Shown piece after piece: positions 46,214-56,157 of a DNA stretch of 64,000 nt. The notes under the pieces were generated by a model. It worked only from the letters and a program-made list of their open reading frames with translations, searched no databases and was not told where the DNA came from. The DNA is from Prochlorococcus sp. AG-363-P01 (GTDB lineage Bacteria > Cyanobacteriota > Cyanobacteriia > PCC-6307 > Cyanobiaceae). The stretch's first letter is position 1; each line of letters begins with the position of its first letter. The position numbers and the translations under genes were made by a program. The stretch lies in the NCBI GenBank assembly GCA_003278225.1, contig QCGC01000006.1:1-64000 (forward strand), read 5' to 3'.

Positions 46214-47671
46214 TTATGATAAATATTCCTTCTCAACCCAGTTCAAATATTCATTCGTTACTTTTCCAGTAACATATTTGCCAGTAAAGCAGGATAAATC
46301 AAGTTCTTTAATAAGTGATTGATCAATAATTGAATTCTTTAAATCATCAACTTCTTGATATATCATTTGGTCAATAGAAAGGATCTTCTCAATCTCAGCT
46401 ATAGATCTATTATAAGCAATTAATTCATGTCGACTAGGCATATTAATGCCATATACATGGGGAAAACGAACTGGGGGAGCAGCCGAAGTAAATGTCACCT
46501 TATTGGCACCAGCAAATTTTGCCATTTGCACAATTTGTTGAGAAGTCGTTCCACGAACGACAGAGTCATCAACAATTAAAATATTTTTGTTTTTAAATTC
46601 TGTTCCCATAGCATTTAACTTCTGACGCACAGAATTTTTTCTTTTTTGTTGTCCTGGCATAATAAAAGTTCTTCCTACATATCGATTTTTAAAAAAGCCT
46701 TCTCTATATTCAATCCCCAATTGTCGTGCAACTTGCATCGCTGCAGGTCTAGAAGAATCAGGTATTGGCATAACAACATCTATATCTCCTAAAGAAATCT
46801 GTTTTTTAATTGTTTCAGCAAGTAAGTCACCCATTCGTAAACGAGCTTCATAAACGGAAATTCCATTCATTATTGAATCAGGCCTGGCCAAATAAACATA
46901 TTCAAACGAACAAGGAAATAATTGGGGATTATCTGAACATTGTTTGGAAAACATTTCACCTTCTGAAGTTATAAAGATAGCTTCGCCAGGATTCACATCT
47001 CTTACAATCTCATAATCATTATTTTCTATGACCAAAGATTCGCTTGCAAGAATCCAATCATAGCTATTAGATGAATTTAATCTTCTTCCAATCACTAATG
47101 GTCTAATCCCAAAAGGATCTCTAAAAGCTAAGACTCCATGCCCTGCTATTAAAGCAATGGCAGCATATGATCCTTCTATTCTTTGATGCATAGATCTAAC
47201 TCCTGCAAAAATAGAGTCAGGTGAAAATTCGCTTCCAGATATTTGAAATTGCAACTCAGTAGCTAATACATTTAAAAGCATTTCTGTATCACTACTTGAG
47301 TTTGTATGTCGACGATCCTTAATAAAAAGCTCTTTTTCAAGTTCTCTAGTATTTGTTAAGTTTCCATTATGTACAAGAATAATTCCATAAGGAGCATTTA
47401 CATAAAACGGTTGTGCTTCTTCTTCCCTATTAGCAGCTCCTTTAGTCGCATACCTTACATGACCTAATCCTACACTACCTTTAAGAGCCCTCATATCTCG
47501 TGTTCTATAAGCTTCTCTAACTTGTCCTTTCGCTTTCCTTAAGTGAAAAACACTTCCATCCATCGTGGCAAGTCCTGTGGAGTCTTGACCACGATGTTGG
47601 AGTAATAGCAAACTGTCATAAATTTGCTGATTTATTTGGTCTTTAGAAACAATACCTACAATGCCACACAT
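46214..47671 (-). CDS. purF: amidophosphoribosyltransferase
   Basis: PurF commits PRPP to purine synthesis by making phosphoribosylamine with glutamine. It is 485 residues. The sequence begins M-C-G-I-V-G, so the catalytic Cys2 is exposed by Met removal and no longer propeptide is present. The glutaminase domain shows G-L-G-H-V-R-Y-A-T, and the PRTase domain has the P-D-S-S-R-P-A segment and PRPP loop V-D-D-S-V-V-R-G-T-T. It lies 65 bp after purL on the same strand. Confidence 0.97.
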   Translation of the reverse strand: MCGIVGIVSKDQINQQIYDSLLLLQHRGQDSTGLATMDGSVFHLRKAKGQVREAYRTRDMRALKGSVGLGHVRYATKGAANREEEAQPFYVNAPYGIILVHNGNLTNTRELEKELFIKDRRHTNSSSDTEMLLNVLATELQFQISGSEFSPDSIFAGVRSMHQRIEGSYAAIALIAGHGVLAFRDPFGIRPLVIGRRLNSSNSYDWILASESLVIENNDYEIVRDVNPGEAIFITSEGEMFSKQCSDNPQLFPCSFEYVYLARPDSIMNGISVYEARLRMGDLLAETIKKQISLGDIDVVMPIPDSSRPAAMQVARQLGIEYREGFFKNRYVGRTFIMPGQQKRKNSVRQKLNAMGTEFKNKNILIVDDSVVRGTTSQQIVQMAKFAGANKVTFTSAAPPVRFPHVYGINMPSRHELIAYNRSIAEIEKILSIDQMIYQEVDDLKNSIIDQSLIKELDLSCFTGKYVTGKVTNEYLNWVEKEYLS

Positions 47672-47736
47672 TAGAAAATATTATTCTTTATTAATATACT
47701 AAAAAGATCTAATCTTGGAAAGAAATAAAAAGAAAT

Positions 47737-50163
47737 TTATTTTTTTATATCTAAACGGCGAGAAATAGCATTATCAAAAATTTCTTTTAAATCAAATAAG
47801 CTTAAATTAATTATAGTTGCTTCACTCTGAGTAATTAATAATTCCTTTTCAGCTTTTACAATGCCTATTTTAGATAATGAAAGAGAAGAAGAGTTTTGAT
47901 AGTTAAATTCTTTTAGAAAATCTAACCAAATCAATTCATCTTCGGCCGAAATACTTACAATTACTCGAGCACCACCTTCAGCAAAAAGAAGGCGGTCCAA
48001 ACGTATTAAGCTATTAGGTAATTCCCAATGCGCTCCTAAATCTGAAGCAATAGAGCATTCAGCTATAGCAACTGCTAGTCCTCCATCAGAAACATCATGA
48101 GCAGAGCGAACATAACCTTCTCTAATTGATTTACGTAAAAAAGTTTGAACTTCTTTCTCTAACTTTAAATCAACTTCAGGAGGCCTACCTGTTACAAGTC
48201 CATGAAAGACTTCTAAATAACTACTGCCACCTATACTGATACGATCATCAGAGTAATTATCTATTTCCAAGGGTATACCTAATAACCAAATTGAATCATT
48301 AGGTTGAATCCAACCTTGCCCAGAAACGTGATCTAAATTATCAACTAATCCAACCATTCCTATCACAGGGGTTGGATGAATTGGTTGCAAATCACCGCTT
48401 GCAGATCTGGTCTCATTATATAGAGAAACATTTCCACCAGTAACAGGCGTTTCAAAGTATTCGCAAGCCTTAGACAAACCTTCACACGATGAAGCTAATT
48501 GCCAATAACCAATTGGATTATCTGGCGAAGCAAAATTAAGGTTATTAGTTATCGCTAAAGGTTGAGCACCAACACAACTAATATTACGTGCAGCTTCGAC
48601 AACAGCTGCCATGCTACCTCTCTCAGGATCAAGAGAAACCCAACGATTATTGCAATCAACTACTGCTGCAATTCCTCTTTTTGAAGAAGACATAGCGTTA
48701 TCTCCTTCTTGAGGTCTAAGTCTAATTACTGCTGCATCAGATAAACCTGGAATCAATACGGTATTGCCTTGTACTTGATAATCATATTGACGGTAGATCC
48801 ACTTTTTTGATGCAATTGTTGGGTTATCTAAAAGAATCCTAATTACTTGATTCCAGGAAAACTTTTCACAATTATCATTTTTAATTAAAGAATTAATTCC
48901 GGTGATATCACAATCAGGTAAATTTTGTTCTGTCCATCTCCAATGATTTTTAATAAAATCAGGAGGGCTTTCAATTAATTTGTGTTGAGTAATTGGAGTA
49001 TCTTCAGCTAAAGCACTGGCAGGAAGCTCCGCAGCAATTTCACCTTTATGTAAAACACGTACAACATTATCTTCTAAAACTTTTCCTACTACAGCAACTC
49101 TCAAACCCCATTTTCTAAAAATATCCATTAATTTATTTTGAGCTGTGGGATTAACAACAAACAACATTCTTTCCTGAGATTCTGACAGTAAAAACTCATA
49201 AGCAGTCATGTTTTCTTCACGAGCAGGTACTAAATCAAGGTCAAGTTCTATACCGAGACCACCTTTTGCAGCCATCTCAGAACAACTACATGTAAGACCT
49301 GCTGCACCCATATCTTGAGCTGCTATAACATGTCCTTCCTTAAAGGCTTGTAAACAAGCTTCTATTAAACCTTTCTCCAAAAAAGGATCACCTACTTGAA
49401 CTGCAGGGCGATCATCTAAAGAAGAATTAGTAAGTTCAGCACTTGCAAAACTTGCTCCACCCATACCATCTCGACCAGTTGTACTTCCTACATAAATGAC
49501 TGAATAGCCAATACCCTTCGCTCCTGAACAAACAATTTCTTTTGTTTCCATTAATCCAAGAGCCATAGCATTCACTAAAGGATTACCTGAATAACTTTTA
49601 TCAAAAGAGACTTCACCACCAACAGTTGGGACACCTATACAATTTCCATAATGAGCAATTCCAGCAACAACTCCCTTCATAAGAGAGATGTTTTTTTTAT
49701 CTTCAAGAGGTCCAAATCTCAAAGCATTTAATAAGGCAACTGGCCTTGCACCCATAGTAAAAATATCTCGAAGTATTCCACCAACACCAGTTGCAGCTCC
49801 TTGAAATGGCTCTAAAGCTGAAGGATGATTATGACTCTCGATTTTAAAAGCAAGTCGTTGACCTTTTCCTAAATCAACAACACCTGCATTTTCTCCCGGT
49901 CCAACAATAACATTAGGACCTTTAGTAGGTAGGTTTTGAAGTAAAGTCTTTGAATTCCTATAACAACAATGTTCTGACCACATGACTCCAAACATACCTA
50001 ATTCTGTACGGTTTGGTGGTCTACTTAAACGACGACAAATTTCTAAATAATCTTCTTTTTTTAAACCTTCTTCTGATAAGGCAAGATTAACATCATAATT
50101 AACAGAAAAATCTTTAGACTTTAAAAGTCTATCAAAATCATTAATAGAAGTGTTTAGAGACAT
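47737..50163 (-). CDS. purL: phosphoribosylformylglycinamidine synthase subunit PurL
   Basis: This is the small-type PurL, which works with PurS and PurQ to make FGAM from FGAR and ATP. The 808-residue protein shows [11 protein letters not shown] near 60, the G-P-G-E-N-A-G-V-V segment, [20 protein letters not shown] and a second-half A-I-T-N-N-L-N-F metal loop followed by [11 protein letters not shown]. It starts 3 bp after the PRC-barrel gene stop and sits between dnaN and purF. Confidence 0.97.
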   Translation of the reverse strand: MSLNTSINDFDRLLKSKDFSVNYDVNLALSEEGLKKEDYLEICRRLSRPPNRTELGMFGVMWSEHCCYRNSKTLLQNLPTKGPNVIVGPGENAGVVDLGKGQRLAFKIESHNHPSALEPFQGAATGVGGILRDIFTMGARPVALLNALRFGPLEDKKNISLMKGVVAGIAHYGNCIGVPTVGGEVSFDKSYSGNPLVNAMALGLMETKEIVCSGAKGIGYSVIYVGSTTGRDGMGGASFASAELTNSSLDDRPAVQVGDPFLEKGLIEACLQAFKEGHVIAAQDMGAAGLTCSCSEMAAKGGLGIELDLDLVPAREENMTAYEFLLSESQERMLFVVNPTAQNKLMDIFRKWGLRVAVVGKVLEDNVVRVLHKGEIAAELPASALAEDTPITQHKLIESPPDFIKNHWRWTEQNLPDCDITGINSLIKNDNCEKFSWNQVIRILLDNPTIASKKWIYRQYDYQVQGNTVLIPGLSDAAVIRLRPQEGDNAMSSSKRGIAAVVDCNNRWVSLDPERGSMAAVVEAARNISCVGAQPLAITNNLNFASPDNPIGYWQLASSCEGLSKACEYFETPVTGGNVSLYNETRSASGDLQPIHPTPVIGMVGLVDNLDHVSGQGWIQPNDSIWLLGIPLEIDNYSDDRISIGGSSYLEVFHGLVTGRPPEVDLKLEKEVQTFLRKSIREGYVRSAHDVSDGGLAVAIAECSIASDLGAHWELPNSLIRLDRLLFAEGGARVIVSISAEDELIWLDFLKEFNYQNSSSLSLSKIGIVKAEKELLITQSEATIINLSLFDLKEIFDNAISRRLDIKK

Positions 50164-50166
50164 GTT

Positions 50167-50949
50167 TTAAATCCATGGATCTTCATCATAATTAGAGTTT
50201 AAATTTTCTTTTTCAGAATATTGGATTTGATCCCTAAAGTCTAGTTCATTAATACGTTGTGACTGATTAGATTCATCAGGCCAATTATCCAATGGGTCAG
50301 CATCATAATTTATCCTTGGTGATCTATAAGTTCTTTCTTCCCAAGGTGGTTCTTCCAACCATCCTTCTAAACGACCACTAGCTTCTTGAGTAATTTCTTG
50401 AATTTGAGATCGCCAATTTCGCGAACGTCGCAAAAAATCTTGTCTTAAACTTGCTCTAGCCAAAGGCAATTCTTCTAAGGAAGTCACCCCAACTGAAACC
50501 ATACCAGGTTGTTGATCTTGAATACGATCAATAGCTAATAGCCATCTACTTGTTCCTGGGAGCCTTGGATCACTTCTAGAAATTAGATATTTAATTATTT
50601 GACCTGTTATTGGTTCGAAAATAAAATCAACTAAGAAGCCAATCTTATCTCCATTTAAATTTAAAATATCAGAATCTAATAATGTTGGTAATCTATTTAA
50701 AGTGATCTGATCTGTAGAAAAAAATTTACCTTTTACATATATAAAATCACTACCAATTCCTTTTAATTGGTCTAACTTCCAAACAGCTCTTGTTAATTTA
50801 AAAGATGAAGGTTTAGTTGACCAGCCTAATAAACGATGTACAGGTGGATGCATCCAAGCACATAGTCCAGATCCATGGTCTAAACCACTATCACATTTGA
50901 CATGATGCTTTAAAAAATCACTTAATAAATATTTTGAAGGTAAAGTCAA
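50167..50949 (-). CDS. PRC-barrel domain protein
   Basis: This 260-residue protein has two PRC-barrel-like beta domains: one around 35-85 (L-L-G-W-S-T-K-P-S and W-K-L-D-Q-L-K-G-I) and one around 85-160 (L-P-T-L-L-D-S-D-I-L-N-L-N-G-D-K-I-G-F-L). A charged C-terminal tail rich in Asp, Glu and Arg follows. PRC barrels occur in RNA-processing and photosynthetic proteins; the role here is unknown. The start is TTG 50949, overlapping the dnaN stop by 4 bp. The gene is fixed between dnaN and purL in picocyanobacteria, from memory. Confidence 0.8.
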   Translation of the reverse strand: MTLPSKYLLSDFLKHHVKCDSGLDHGSGLCAWMHPPVHRLLGWSTKPSSFKLTRAVWKLDQLKGIGSDFIYVKGKFFSTDQITLNRLPTLLDSDILNLNGDKIGFLVDFIFEPITGQIIKYLISRSDPRLPGTSRWLLAIDRIQDQQPGMVSVGVTSLEELPLARASLRQDFLRRSRNWRSQIQEITQEASGRLEGWLEEPPWEERTYRSPRINYDADPLDNWPDESNQSQRINELDFRDQIQYSEKENLNSNYDEDPWI

Positions 50950-52109
50950 TTTTCTGAACGTACTTGGACAGGCATAACTAAATAAATAAAGCCAAGATTA
51001 TTATCCTTTGGTAAAAAAACAGCTGGCGTAGTAGAAGAATTACAACATAAACTAATTTCATCTGAATCAATAGCTTTTAAACCATCTAATAAATAACGAA
51101 CATTAAATGCTATTTGAATATCATCAGAATCAAATTTAGCTGATATAGATTCAGAGCCACTACCAACATCTTGAGCATCTGCACTAATAAAAACTTCTTG
51201 AGTAGAAATATTTGTATTTATTTTAATTACATTATTATGTTGATCAGCTAAAACCGCTATTCTTTCAAGTGCTGAAATAAAAATTCGCCTATTTAAAAGT
51301 ATTGATTTAGAAAAATTATCTGGAATTAATTGATCATAATTTGGATATGTTCCATCTAAAGTTCTACTGGTAACAACTTGATTAGCAGCTAGAAAAACAA
51401 CTTGGCCTTTTTCACAAAATAATGTAATAAGGTCATCACCTTTCCAAGCTGATATTAACCTTTCAACTTCTTTTAAAGAACGAGAAGGAAGTGTGACATT
51501 AAAAAATTCTTGTTGGTTTAAATTTAAATCATCATCATTTTTAATTGCATTTTTTATATTTAAAACTGCTAAACGATGCCCATCTGTAGCGGCACTTTTT
51601 AAATCATTATCACTGAAGTTCAAATGAACACCTGTTAATAGTTGTTTGGCTTCATCAGTACTACTAGCAAAAAGTGTTGCACGTAAAGATTGAACTAAAG
51701 ATTGAGCATCGACTTTAAATGATCTACCATTTTCAACCAAAGGTAATTCTGGAAATTCATCAGCAGACATTCCTCGCATCTGATAACTACCACCCTTACT
51801 CGTAAGTTCTATTTGTTCGCTGATTCCATCAAAAAATATTGAAATAGGTGAGTCAGTAGATAATTTGGCTACTATCTCACAAAATAATTTGGAAGGTAAG
51901 GTAATAGCACCACTTTTTTCAACAGAAGCTGAAAAAGATGTTTGAATCCCTAAATTAAGATCGAAGCCTGTAAGGCTTAATCGATTCGTACCTTCATCAG
52001 CTGTTAATAAAACATTTGCCAATACAGGGTGAGTCGGACGCGATGCTACAGCTCTACTCACAAGTTGAAGAGCTGTATTGAGTTCTGATTGTGAGCAGAC
52101 TAGTTTCAT
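50946..52109 (-). CDS. dnaN: DNA polymerase III sliding clamp (beta subunit)
   Basis: This is the processivity clamp. The 387-residue sequence has the three-fold repeated clamp fold. It opens M-K-L-V-C-S-Q-S-E-L-N and contains the R-P-T-H-P-V-L-A-N-V-L segment. A T-D-G-H-R-L-A motif lies near 180. The C-terminus reads Y-L-V-M-P-V-Q-V, a variant of the usual V-M-P-M-R-L pocket residues. The ATG at 52109 faces the putative origin, and its transcript runs leftward into the PRC-barrel and purL genes. Confidence 0.97.
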   Translation of the reverse strand: MKLVCSQSELNTALQLVSRAVASRPTHPVLANVLLTADEGTNRLSLTGFDLNLGIQTSFSASVEKSGAITLPSKLFCEIVAKLSTDSPISIFFDGISEQIELTSKGGSYQMRGMSADEFPELPLVENGRSFKVDAQSLVQSLRATLFASSTDEAKQLLTGVHLNFSDNDLKSAATDGHRLAVLNIKNAIKNDDDLNLNQQEFFNVTLPSRSLKEVERLISAWKGDDLITLFCEKGQVVFLAANQVVTSRTLDGTYPNYDQLIPDNFSKSILLNRRIFISALERIAVLADQHNNVIKINTNISTQEVFISADAQDVGSGSESISAKFDSDDIQIAFNVRYLLDGLKAIDSDEISLCCNSSTTPAVFLPKDNNLGFIYLVMPVQVRSEN

Positions 52110-52239
52110 CTAGTCAACCTAACGGCTAATTGAAGAAAGAGTAGACCGAGATTTTCATAAGAACTATAAAAGTGCAATATTTTTTCAGATAATTTCTTTT
52201 TACTGTCTTTTTTCAATTTTAAATAAAAAAAAATAAAAT

Positions 52240-52273
52240 TAGTAGTAGTAGAGCCTGAGGATTTTATGGAAAT
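52240..52273 (+). promoter_or_regulatory. DnaA-trio / DnaA-box basal unwinding element
   Basis: TAG repeated four times (52240-52251) is followed by AGCC and then TGAGGATTT (52256-52264) and TATGGAAAT (52265-52273), each resembling the DnaA box TGTGGATAA on this strand. The order AT tract, TAG triplets, G+C cluster, paired boxes is that described for the B. subtilis basal unwinding system, where DnaA loads from the boxes onto the triplet strand. The two proximal boxes are degenerate, so DnaA binding is not certain. Confidence 0.65.
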
Positions 52274-52316
52274 TGTCAATAATCCTGATTACGACACGAA
52301 AAATTTTATTTTTTCT

Positions 52317-52325
52317 TGTGGAAAG
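52317..52325 (-). promoter_or_regulatory. DnaA-box-like site
   Basis: TGTGGAAAG on the + strand is the complement of CTTTCCACA, one mismatch from the cyanobacterial box TTTTCCACA. Confidence 0.55.
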
Positions 52326-52336
52326 AAATTAAAAAA

Positions 52337-52345
52337 AGTGGAAAA
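52337..52345 (-). promoter_or_regulatory. DnaA-box-like site
   Basis: AGTGGAAAA on the + strand is the complement of TTTTCCACT, one mismatch from TTTTCCACA and in the same orientation as the site 20 bases to its left. Confidence 0.5.
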
Positions 52346-52346
52346 C

Positions 52347-52382
52347 TTAGGGGTTTTTTTGAATTAAAAAAAAATCCCCTAA
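52347..52382. repeat. long imperfect inverted repeat inside the putative origin
   Basis: TTAGGGG followed by a T-run (52347-52360) faces an A-run followed by CCCCTAA (to 52382) across the spacer GAATT. The 7-bp G+C-containing stem is extended by T-A pairs after one mismatch. It could terminate thrC transcription before it enters the origin, or be a structural element of the origin. Confidence 0.6.
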
Positions 52383-52414
52383 AAATTAAATATATCTTTG
52401 TAAGTTTTCTTGAG

Positions 52415-52423
52415 TTTTCCCCA
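52415..52423 (+). promoter_or_regulatory. DnaA-box-like site, opposite orientation
   Basis: TTTTCCCCA differs from TTTTCCACA at one position and is inverted relative to the sites at 52317-52345. Confidence 0.4.
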
Positions 52424-52496
52424 GCAAAATTTCTATTAAAAGATCTTTTTTCCCGAGCCAGTAATTTATTTGGCCGTGAATAGTTTGTTACTAATC

Positions 52497-53573
52497 TTAA
52501 AATCCCATTTTATTAGCAACCGTTTTTATATTTGGATTTACTCCAGAGTAAAAAACTGCGTCATTATTTTTGATTGCACAATCAGGATCTTTTAGTCCAT
52601 TTCCAGTTAAGACACATACTATTGTTGATTTATTTGGAACTTCATTCTGACGTTTTAATAGTCCAGCAACAGAAGCAGCACTGGCTGGCTCACAGAAAAT
52701 TCCTTCTTCTTTTCCTAATAAATTATATGCATTAATTATTTCTGCATCTGTAACATCTAAAAAAGAACCGTTGCTTTTTTCTTTTGCTATTACTGCTTTT
52801 TTTCTATTTACTGGGTTGCCAATTCTAATAGCAGTAGCAATTGTTTGAGGATTATCTACGTTTTTTCCTAAAACTAAAGGAGCTGATCCACTTGCTTGAA
52901 AACCCATCATTTTAGGTAATTTATTAGATTTTTTTGCTTCAAAAAATTCTTGAAAACCCATCCAATAGGCACTAATATTTCCTGCATTTCCCATTGGAAT
53001 ACATAACCAATCGGGTGATTCTCCTAAAGCTTCAATAATTTCAAAGGCCGCGGTTTTTTGTCCTTGTAGACGAAAAGGATTAACAGAATTTACCAACTTC
53101 ACTGGGTAATTTAATGCCATTTCTTGAACAATATCTAGAGCATCATCGAAATTTCCTTTGATTGCTATTATTTCGGCTCCATAAACGAGTGCTTGGGCTA
53201 ATTTTCCTTGTGCTACGTATCCATCAGGTATTAAGACAAAAGCCCGCATTCCAGCTCTACGAGCATAAGCAGCGGCTGAGGCTGAAGTATTTCCTGTACT
53301 TGCACAAATAACTGCTTTACAGCCGTCTTCTTTCGCTTTGCTAATAGCCATTGTCATTCCTCTATCTTTGAATGAGCCAGTAGGGTTTAAACCATCGTAT
53401 TTTGCGTAAACTTTTACACCTTTACCTATACGTTGACTGATAGATTTTATTGGTATTAAAGGTGTACCTCCTTCTTGAAGGGTAATCACAGGTGTTTTTG
53501 CTGTGACGGGTAGCCAATCTTTATAAACCTCTATTAATCCTGGCCAGCCTGATTTAGTTGAGCTGGAGGTCAT
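52497..53573 (-). CDS. thrC: threonine synthase
   Basis: ThrC converts O-phosphohomoserine to threonine with PLP. It is 358 residues, the short bacterial type. The cofactor Lys69 lies in [10 protein letters not shown], the [12 protein letters not shown] motif binds the PLP side, and G-N-A-G-N-I-S-A-Y near 195 and the C-E-P-A-S-A-A-S segment are as expected. ATG 53573 is preceded by GGAGGT on the - strand reading into the start. It flanks the putative origin on its right side. Confidence 0.95.
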   Translation of the reverse strand: MTSSSTKSGWPGLIEVYKDWLPVTAKTPVITLQEGGTPLIPIKSISQRIGKGVKVYAKYDGLNPTGSFKDRGMTMAISKAKEDGCKAVICASTGNTSASAAAYARRAGMRAFVLIPDGYVAQGKLAQALVYGAEIIAIKGNFDDALDIVQEMALNYPVKLVNSVNPFRLQGQKTAAFEIIEALGESPDWLCIPMGNAGNISAYWMGFQEFFEAKKSNKLPKMMGFQASGSAPLVLGKNVDNPQTIATAIRIGNPVNRKKAVIAKEKSNGSFLDVTDAEIINAYNLLGKEEGIFCEPASAASVAGLLKRQNEVPNKSTIVCVLTGNGLKDPDCAIKNNDAVFYSGVNPNIKTVANKMGF

Positions 53574-53627
53574 ATTTAATAGGAATGTTTTACTATTACA
53601 TTCTGATAATAAGGCTTTAAAGGTAAT

Positions 53628-54209
53628 TTATAGGTTTATCTTGTTTTTCTTAATCCCTTCTAAGGGTGATTTGGCGAAGAATTCTACTAATTCTGACATT
53701 GAATCGATTTTGTCTAATACTTGTAATAATGCTGGGATGTCAATTGTGAGTTTTTTATTTGGATAAGATTTAAAAAATTCAATCAACGTTAAACTTCCAT
53801 TTCCTTTTACTGTGGCGTCAATAATTGCTGACCTAATAGCAGGAATTGTGATTTTTTTGTCTTTTATTTTTGTTGGGTGTATTATTGTGGCTGCTCTTAA
53901 TATGAAGACTTCACCGATAGAGCTATATATTAACTTACTTGTAACTATTAATGGTAATTCAAACCTTTGATTAAGTAGCTTTGATAATTCTTCTGGATCT
54001 TGCTTTGTAATTTGTATTAGATTTTTTAATGTTCCTTCAACCTTATTATCTTTTGACAACGTCTCAAACGATCTAACAGGAATAGTTCTGCTTAATATGC
54101 CACTTTTAAATGAAATATAATCTGCTGATTTGACATGCGCTGGGAAAATTAAAACATTTCCTAAGAAACTTAGAATCACTCCATTAATCATTAAGAGTTC
54201 TCTTTTCAT
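53628..54209 (-). CDS. DUF1400 domain protein, exported, without hydrolase domain
   Basis: I start at ATG 54209, one base after the ABC1 kinase stop, because an AGGAG sequence lies at a suitable distance upstream. An ATG at 54230 would overlap the kinase. The 193 residues begin with a signal peptide (M-K-R-E-L-L then a hydrophobic run to H-V-K-S-A-D). The rest matches DUF1400, the N-terminal part of larger cyanobacterial alpha/beta hydrolases: an S-G-I-L-S-R-T-I-P-V strand, L-S-K-L-L-N-Q-R-F near 90 and R-S-A-I-I-D-A near 140. No hydrolase domain follows. Function is unknown. Confidence 0.8.
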   Translation of the reverse strand: MKRELLMINGVILSFLGNVLIFPAHVKSADYISFKSGILSRTIPVRSFETLSKDNKVEGTLKNLIQITKQDPEELSKLLNQRFELPLIVTSKLIYSSIGEVFILRAATIIHPTKIKDKKITIPAIRSAIIDATVKGNGSLTLIEFFKSYPNKKLTIDIPALLQVLDKIDSMSELVEFFAKSPLEGIKKNKINL

Positions 54210-54210
54210 G

Positions 54211-56085
54211 TTACTGAGGCACTCCTGCAAAAAATTTGATGACTCTTATAAGACTTTTTTCTGTCATTCTTTTGACTATTTCAACTCCCATTTTTCTTCC
54301 CTCTGGTTCAAACATTAATCTAGGTAGGCGTTTTAAGATAATCTGTACTTTAAATCCAGGTATATTTTTTGCAATATTTATAATATTGTTTCTTTTTTTA
54401 TTCTCTAATTTAACTTGATTATTCTTTTTTGCTTTTAAAGGTAAGTTAATTCTTTTTGATCTAAGTTTTTTTGGTAGAGAGTTATTTGTTTTTTGGATGA
54501 CTTTCCAACTGAAATTATCTAATTTCCTAACCATTGTCTCTATTAATTCGTTTCGTATAATGGTACCTTTTTTTGAAAGAATAAAATCCAAGCTTTGATC
54601 TATTAACAATTCAATATTGAATTCATTTTGACTGCCGGCACTTTCTAATAATCCTTTTAATTTATGCCAGCTCAATGCTTTTCCATCATGAATCATTTCT
54701 TTTAAACTATTACGTAATTGAGGATCTGGATCTTCCATTAGGCGTTTTGCAAAATATGGGTATGCTGTTCCAAGAATTTTAAAATCAGGGTCTACATTCA
54801 ATGCTATTCCTTCTAGAGTAATTAATGATCTGATAATTAATGCATAATAAGGAGGAACTCGAAATGGAAGTTTGTACATTACTCCCGATAAATCATCAGT
54901 GACACTTTTAAAGTCCATTTTATTTACACCAATTTCTAAAGTGCTGTTAAATACTTTTTCAAATGCAGGTATGATTGGCTCAAGATCAATATCTTCTGAT
55001 AAAAAACCTAATTGAACAAAATCTTTCGACAATTTTTTAAAATTTCTATTAACTAAATGAACCACTGCTTGTATAAGTCCAGTTCTAGACTCTCTTGTTA
55101 TTTCACTCATCATTCCAAAATCAAGGTAACATAAACGTCCATCTGATAAAGCTAATAGATTGCCTGGATGGGGATCTGCATGGAAAAAACCATGTTCCAA
55201 AAGTTGTTGCAGACTACAATTCACTCCTGTTTCTACCATTTTATCTGGATCTATTCCTAATTGTTTAACTGCCTCTAAATTTGTTAACTTGACGCCTTCA
55301 ATCCATTCCATCGTCAGTACTCTTTTACTTGTCGCTTCTTTATAAATAATTGGAACAGCTATTTGTGGATTATGTTTATGTAACTTACGAAAGCGTTCAG
55401 CATTTTTTGCTTCATTTTGGTAGTCCATTTCTTCAAATATTCTTTTACCTAATTCATCTATTAGTGCAACTAAATCACTTCTGATTAATTTAATATTTTT
55501 ATTTAACCAAATTGCTATATTGCGAACTATATAAAGGTCTAAAGTGATTTGTTCTCTTAGACCTGGACGTTGAACTTTTACAGCGACCTTTTTTCCATTT
55601 TTTAAAACTCCTTTATGGACTTGTCCTAATGATGCAGCTGAAATTGGTTCTTTATCTAATTCTAAAAAAATATTTTTAATAGGCTGACCTAAATCTTCTT
55701 CAATACATGCCATTGCTAATTCGCAATCAAATCCTGGCAGTTGATCTTGTAATTGTGAAAGTTCATCTAGAACTTTTGGAGGGATAATATCTGGTCTTGT
55801 TGATAAAGCTTGTCCAGCTTTAATAAAAGCCGGACCTAATTGGACTAGCAGCTCTGTAAATTCTTTTGCTCTTGTTTTTGATTGGTTTTCATCTTTTAGA
55901 TGGCCTGTGATTTTGTCGATACCGACGCTTAATAAAAATAAAGCTATAGGAATTAATGTCTGCCATAACCTTCGTAGCAGACGTAAGGGATGCCCCTTGT
56001 AGATTTTTGTAATGGCTTGAGGATCATATTCGAGTAGCCCAGCGGCCTCGATAAAGTCACCTAGCTCTTTTGCCACAGGAATCAT
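54211..56085 (-). CDS. ABC1/UbiB-family atypical kinase
   Basis: This 624-residue protein has the ABC1 (ADCK/UbiB) kinase-like domain. The K-A-G-Q-A-L-S-T-R-P-D motif near 112, the Ala-rich loop A-A-S-L-G-Q-V-H-K-G, the V-A-V-K-V-Q-R-P-G Lys, H-A-D-P-H-P-G-N and L-D-F-G-M are all family marks. One hydrophobic segment lies near 45-60. The C-terminal 180 residues are basic. Homologues act in quinone or lipid metabolism, in cyanobacteria and plastids at the thylakoid; the exact role here is inferred. DUF1400 follows with a 1-base gap. Confidence 0.92.
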   Translation of the reverse strand: MIPVAKELGDFIEAAGLLEYDPQAITKIYKGHPLRLLRRLWQTLIPIALFLLSVGIDKITGHLKDENQSKTRAKEFTELLVQLGPAFIKAGQALSTRPDIIPPKVLDELSQLQDQLPGFDCELAMACIEEDLGQPIKNIFLELDKEPISAASLGQVHKGVLKNGKKVAVKVQRPGLREQITLDLYIVRNIAIWLNKNIKLIRSDLVALIDELGKRIFEEMDYQNEAKNAERFRKLHKHNPQIAVPIIYKEATSKRVLTMEWIEGVKLTNLEAVKQLGIDPDKMVETGVNCSLQQLLEHGFFHADPHPGNLLALSDGRLCYLDFGMMSEITRESRTGLIQAVVHLVNRNFKKLSKDFVQLGFLSEDIDLEPIIPAFEKVFNSTLEIGVNKMDFKSVTDDLSGVMYKLPFRVPPYYALIIRSLITLEGIALNVDPDFKILGTAYPYFAKRLMEDPDPQLRNSLKEMIHDGKALSWHKLKGLLESAGSQNEFNIELLIDQSLDFILSKKGTIIRNELIETMVRKLDNFSWKVIQKTNNSLPKKLRSKRINLPLKAKKNNQVKLENKKRNNIINIAKNIPGFKVQIILKRLPRLMFEPEGRKMGVEIVKRMTEKSLIRVIKFFAGVPQ

Positions 56086-56157
56086 GGCGTTCGATTTAGC
56101 ACCCCTTCTATTCCACCGTAAGTCCCGCTAGTCTTTATTTGGTTATGAGTTAGTTCT

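Larger units (their letters stand above)
52110..52496. other. putative chromosomal replication origin (oriC) between dnaN and thrC
   Basis: This 387-bp gap has no gene and is very AT-rich. From left to right it holds an A/T tract (about 52190-52239, possible unwinding element), four TAG triplets (52240-52251), a short G+C cluster and adjacent DnaA-box-like sequences (52256-52273). Further box-like sites lie at 52317-52325, 52337-52345 and 52415-52423, with a long inverted repeat between them. The + strand changes from A/C-rich to T/G-rich across it. Position beside dnaN, composition switch and box cluster all point to the origin. Confidence 0.8.
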
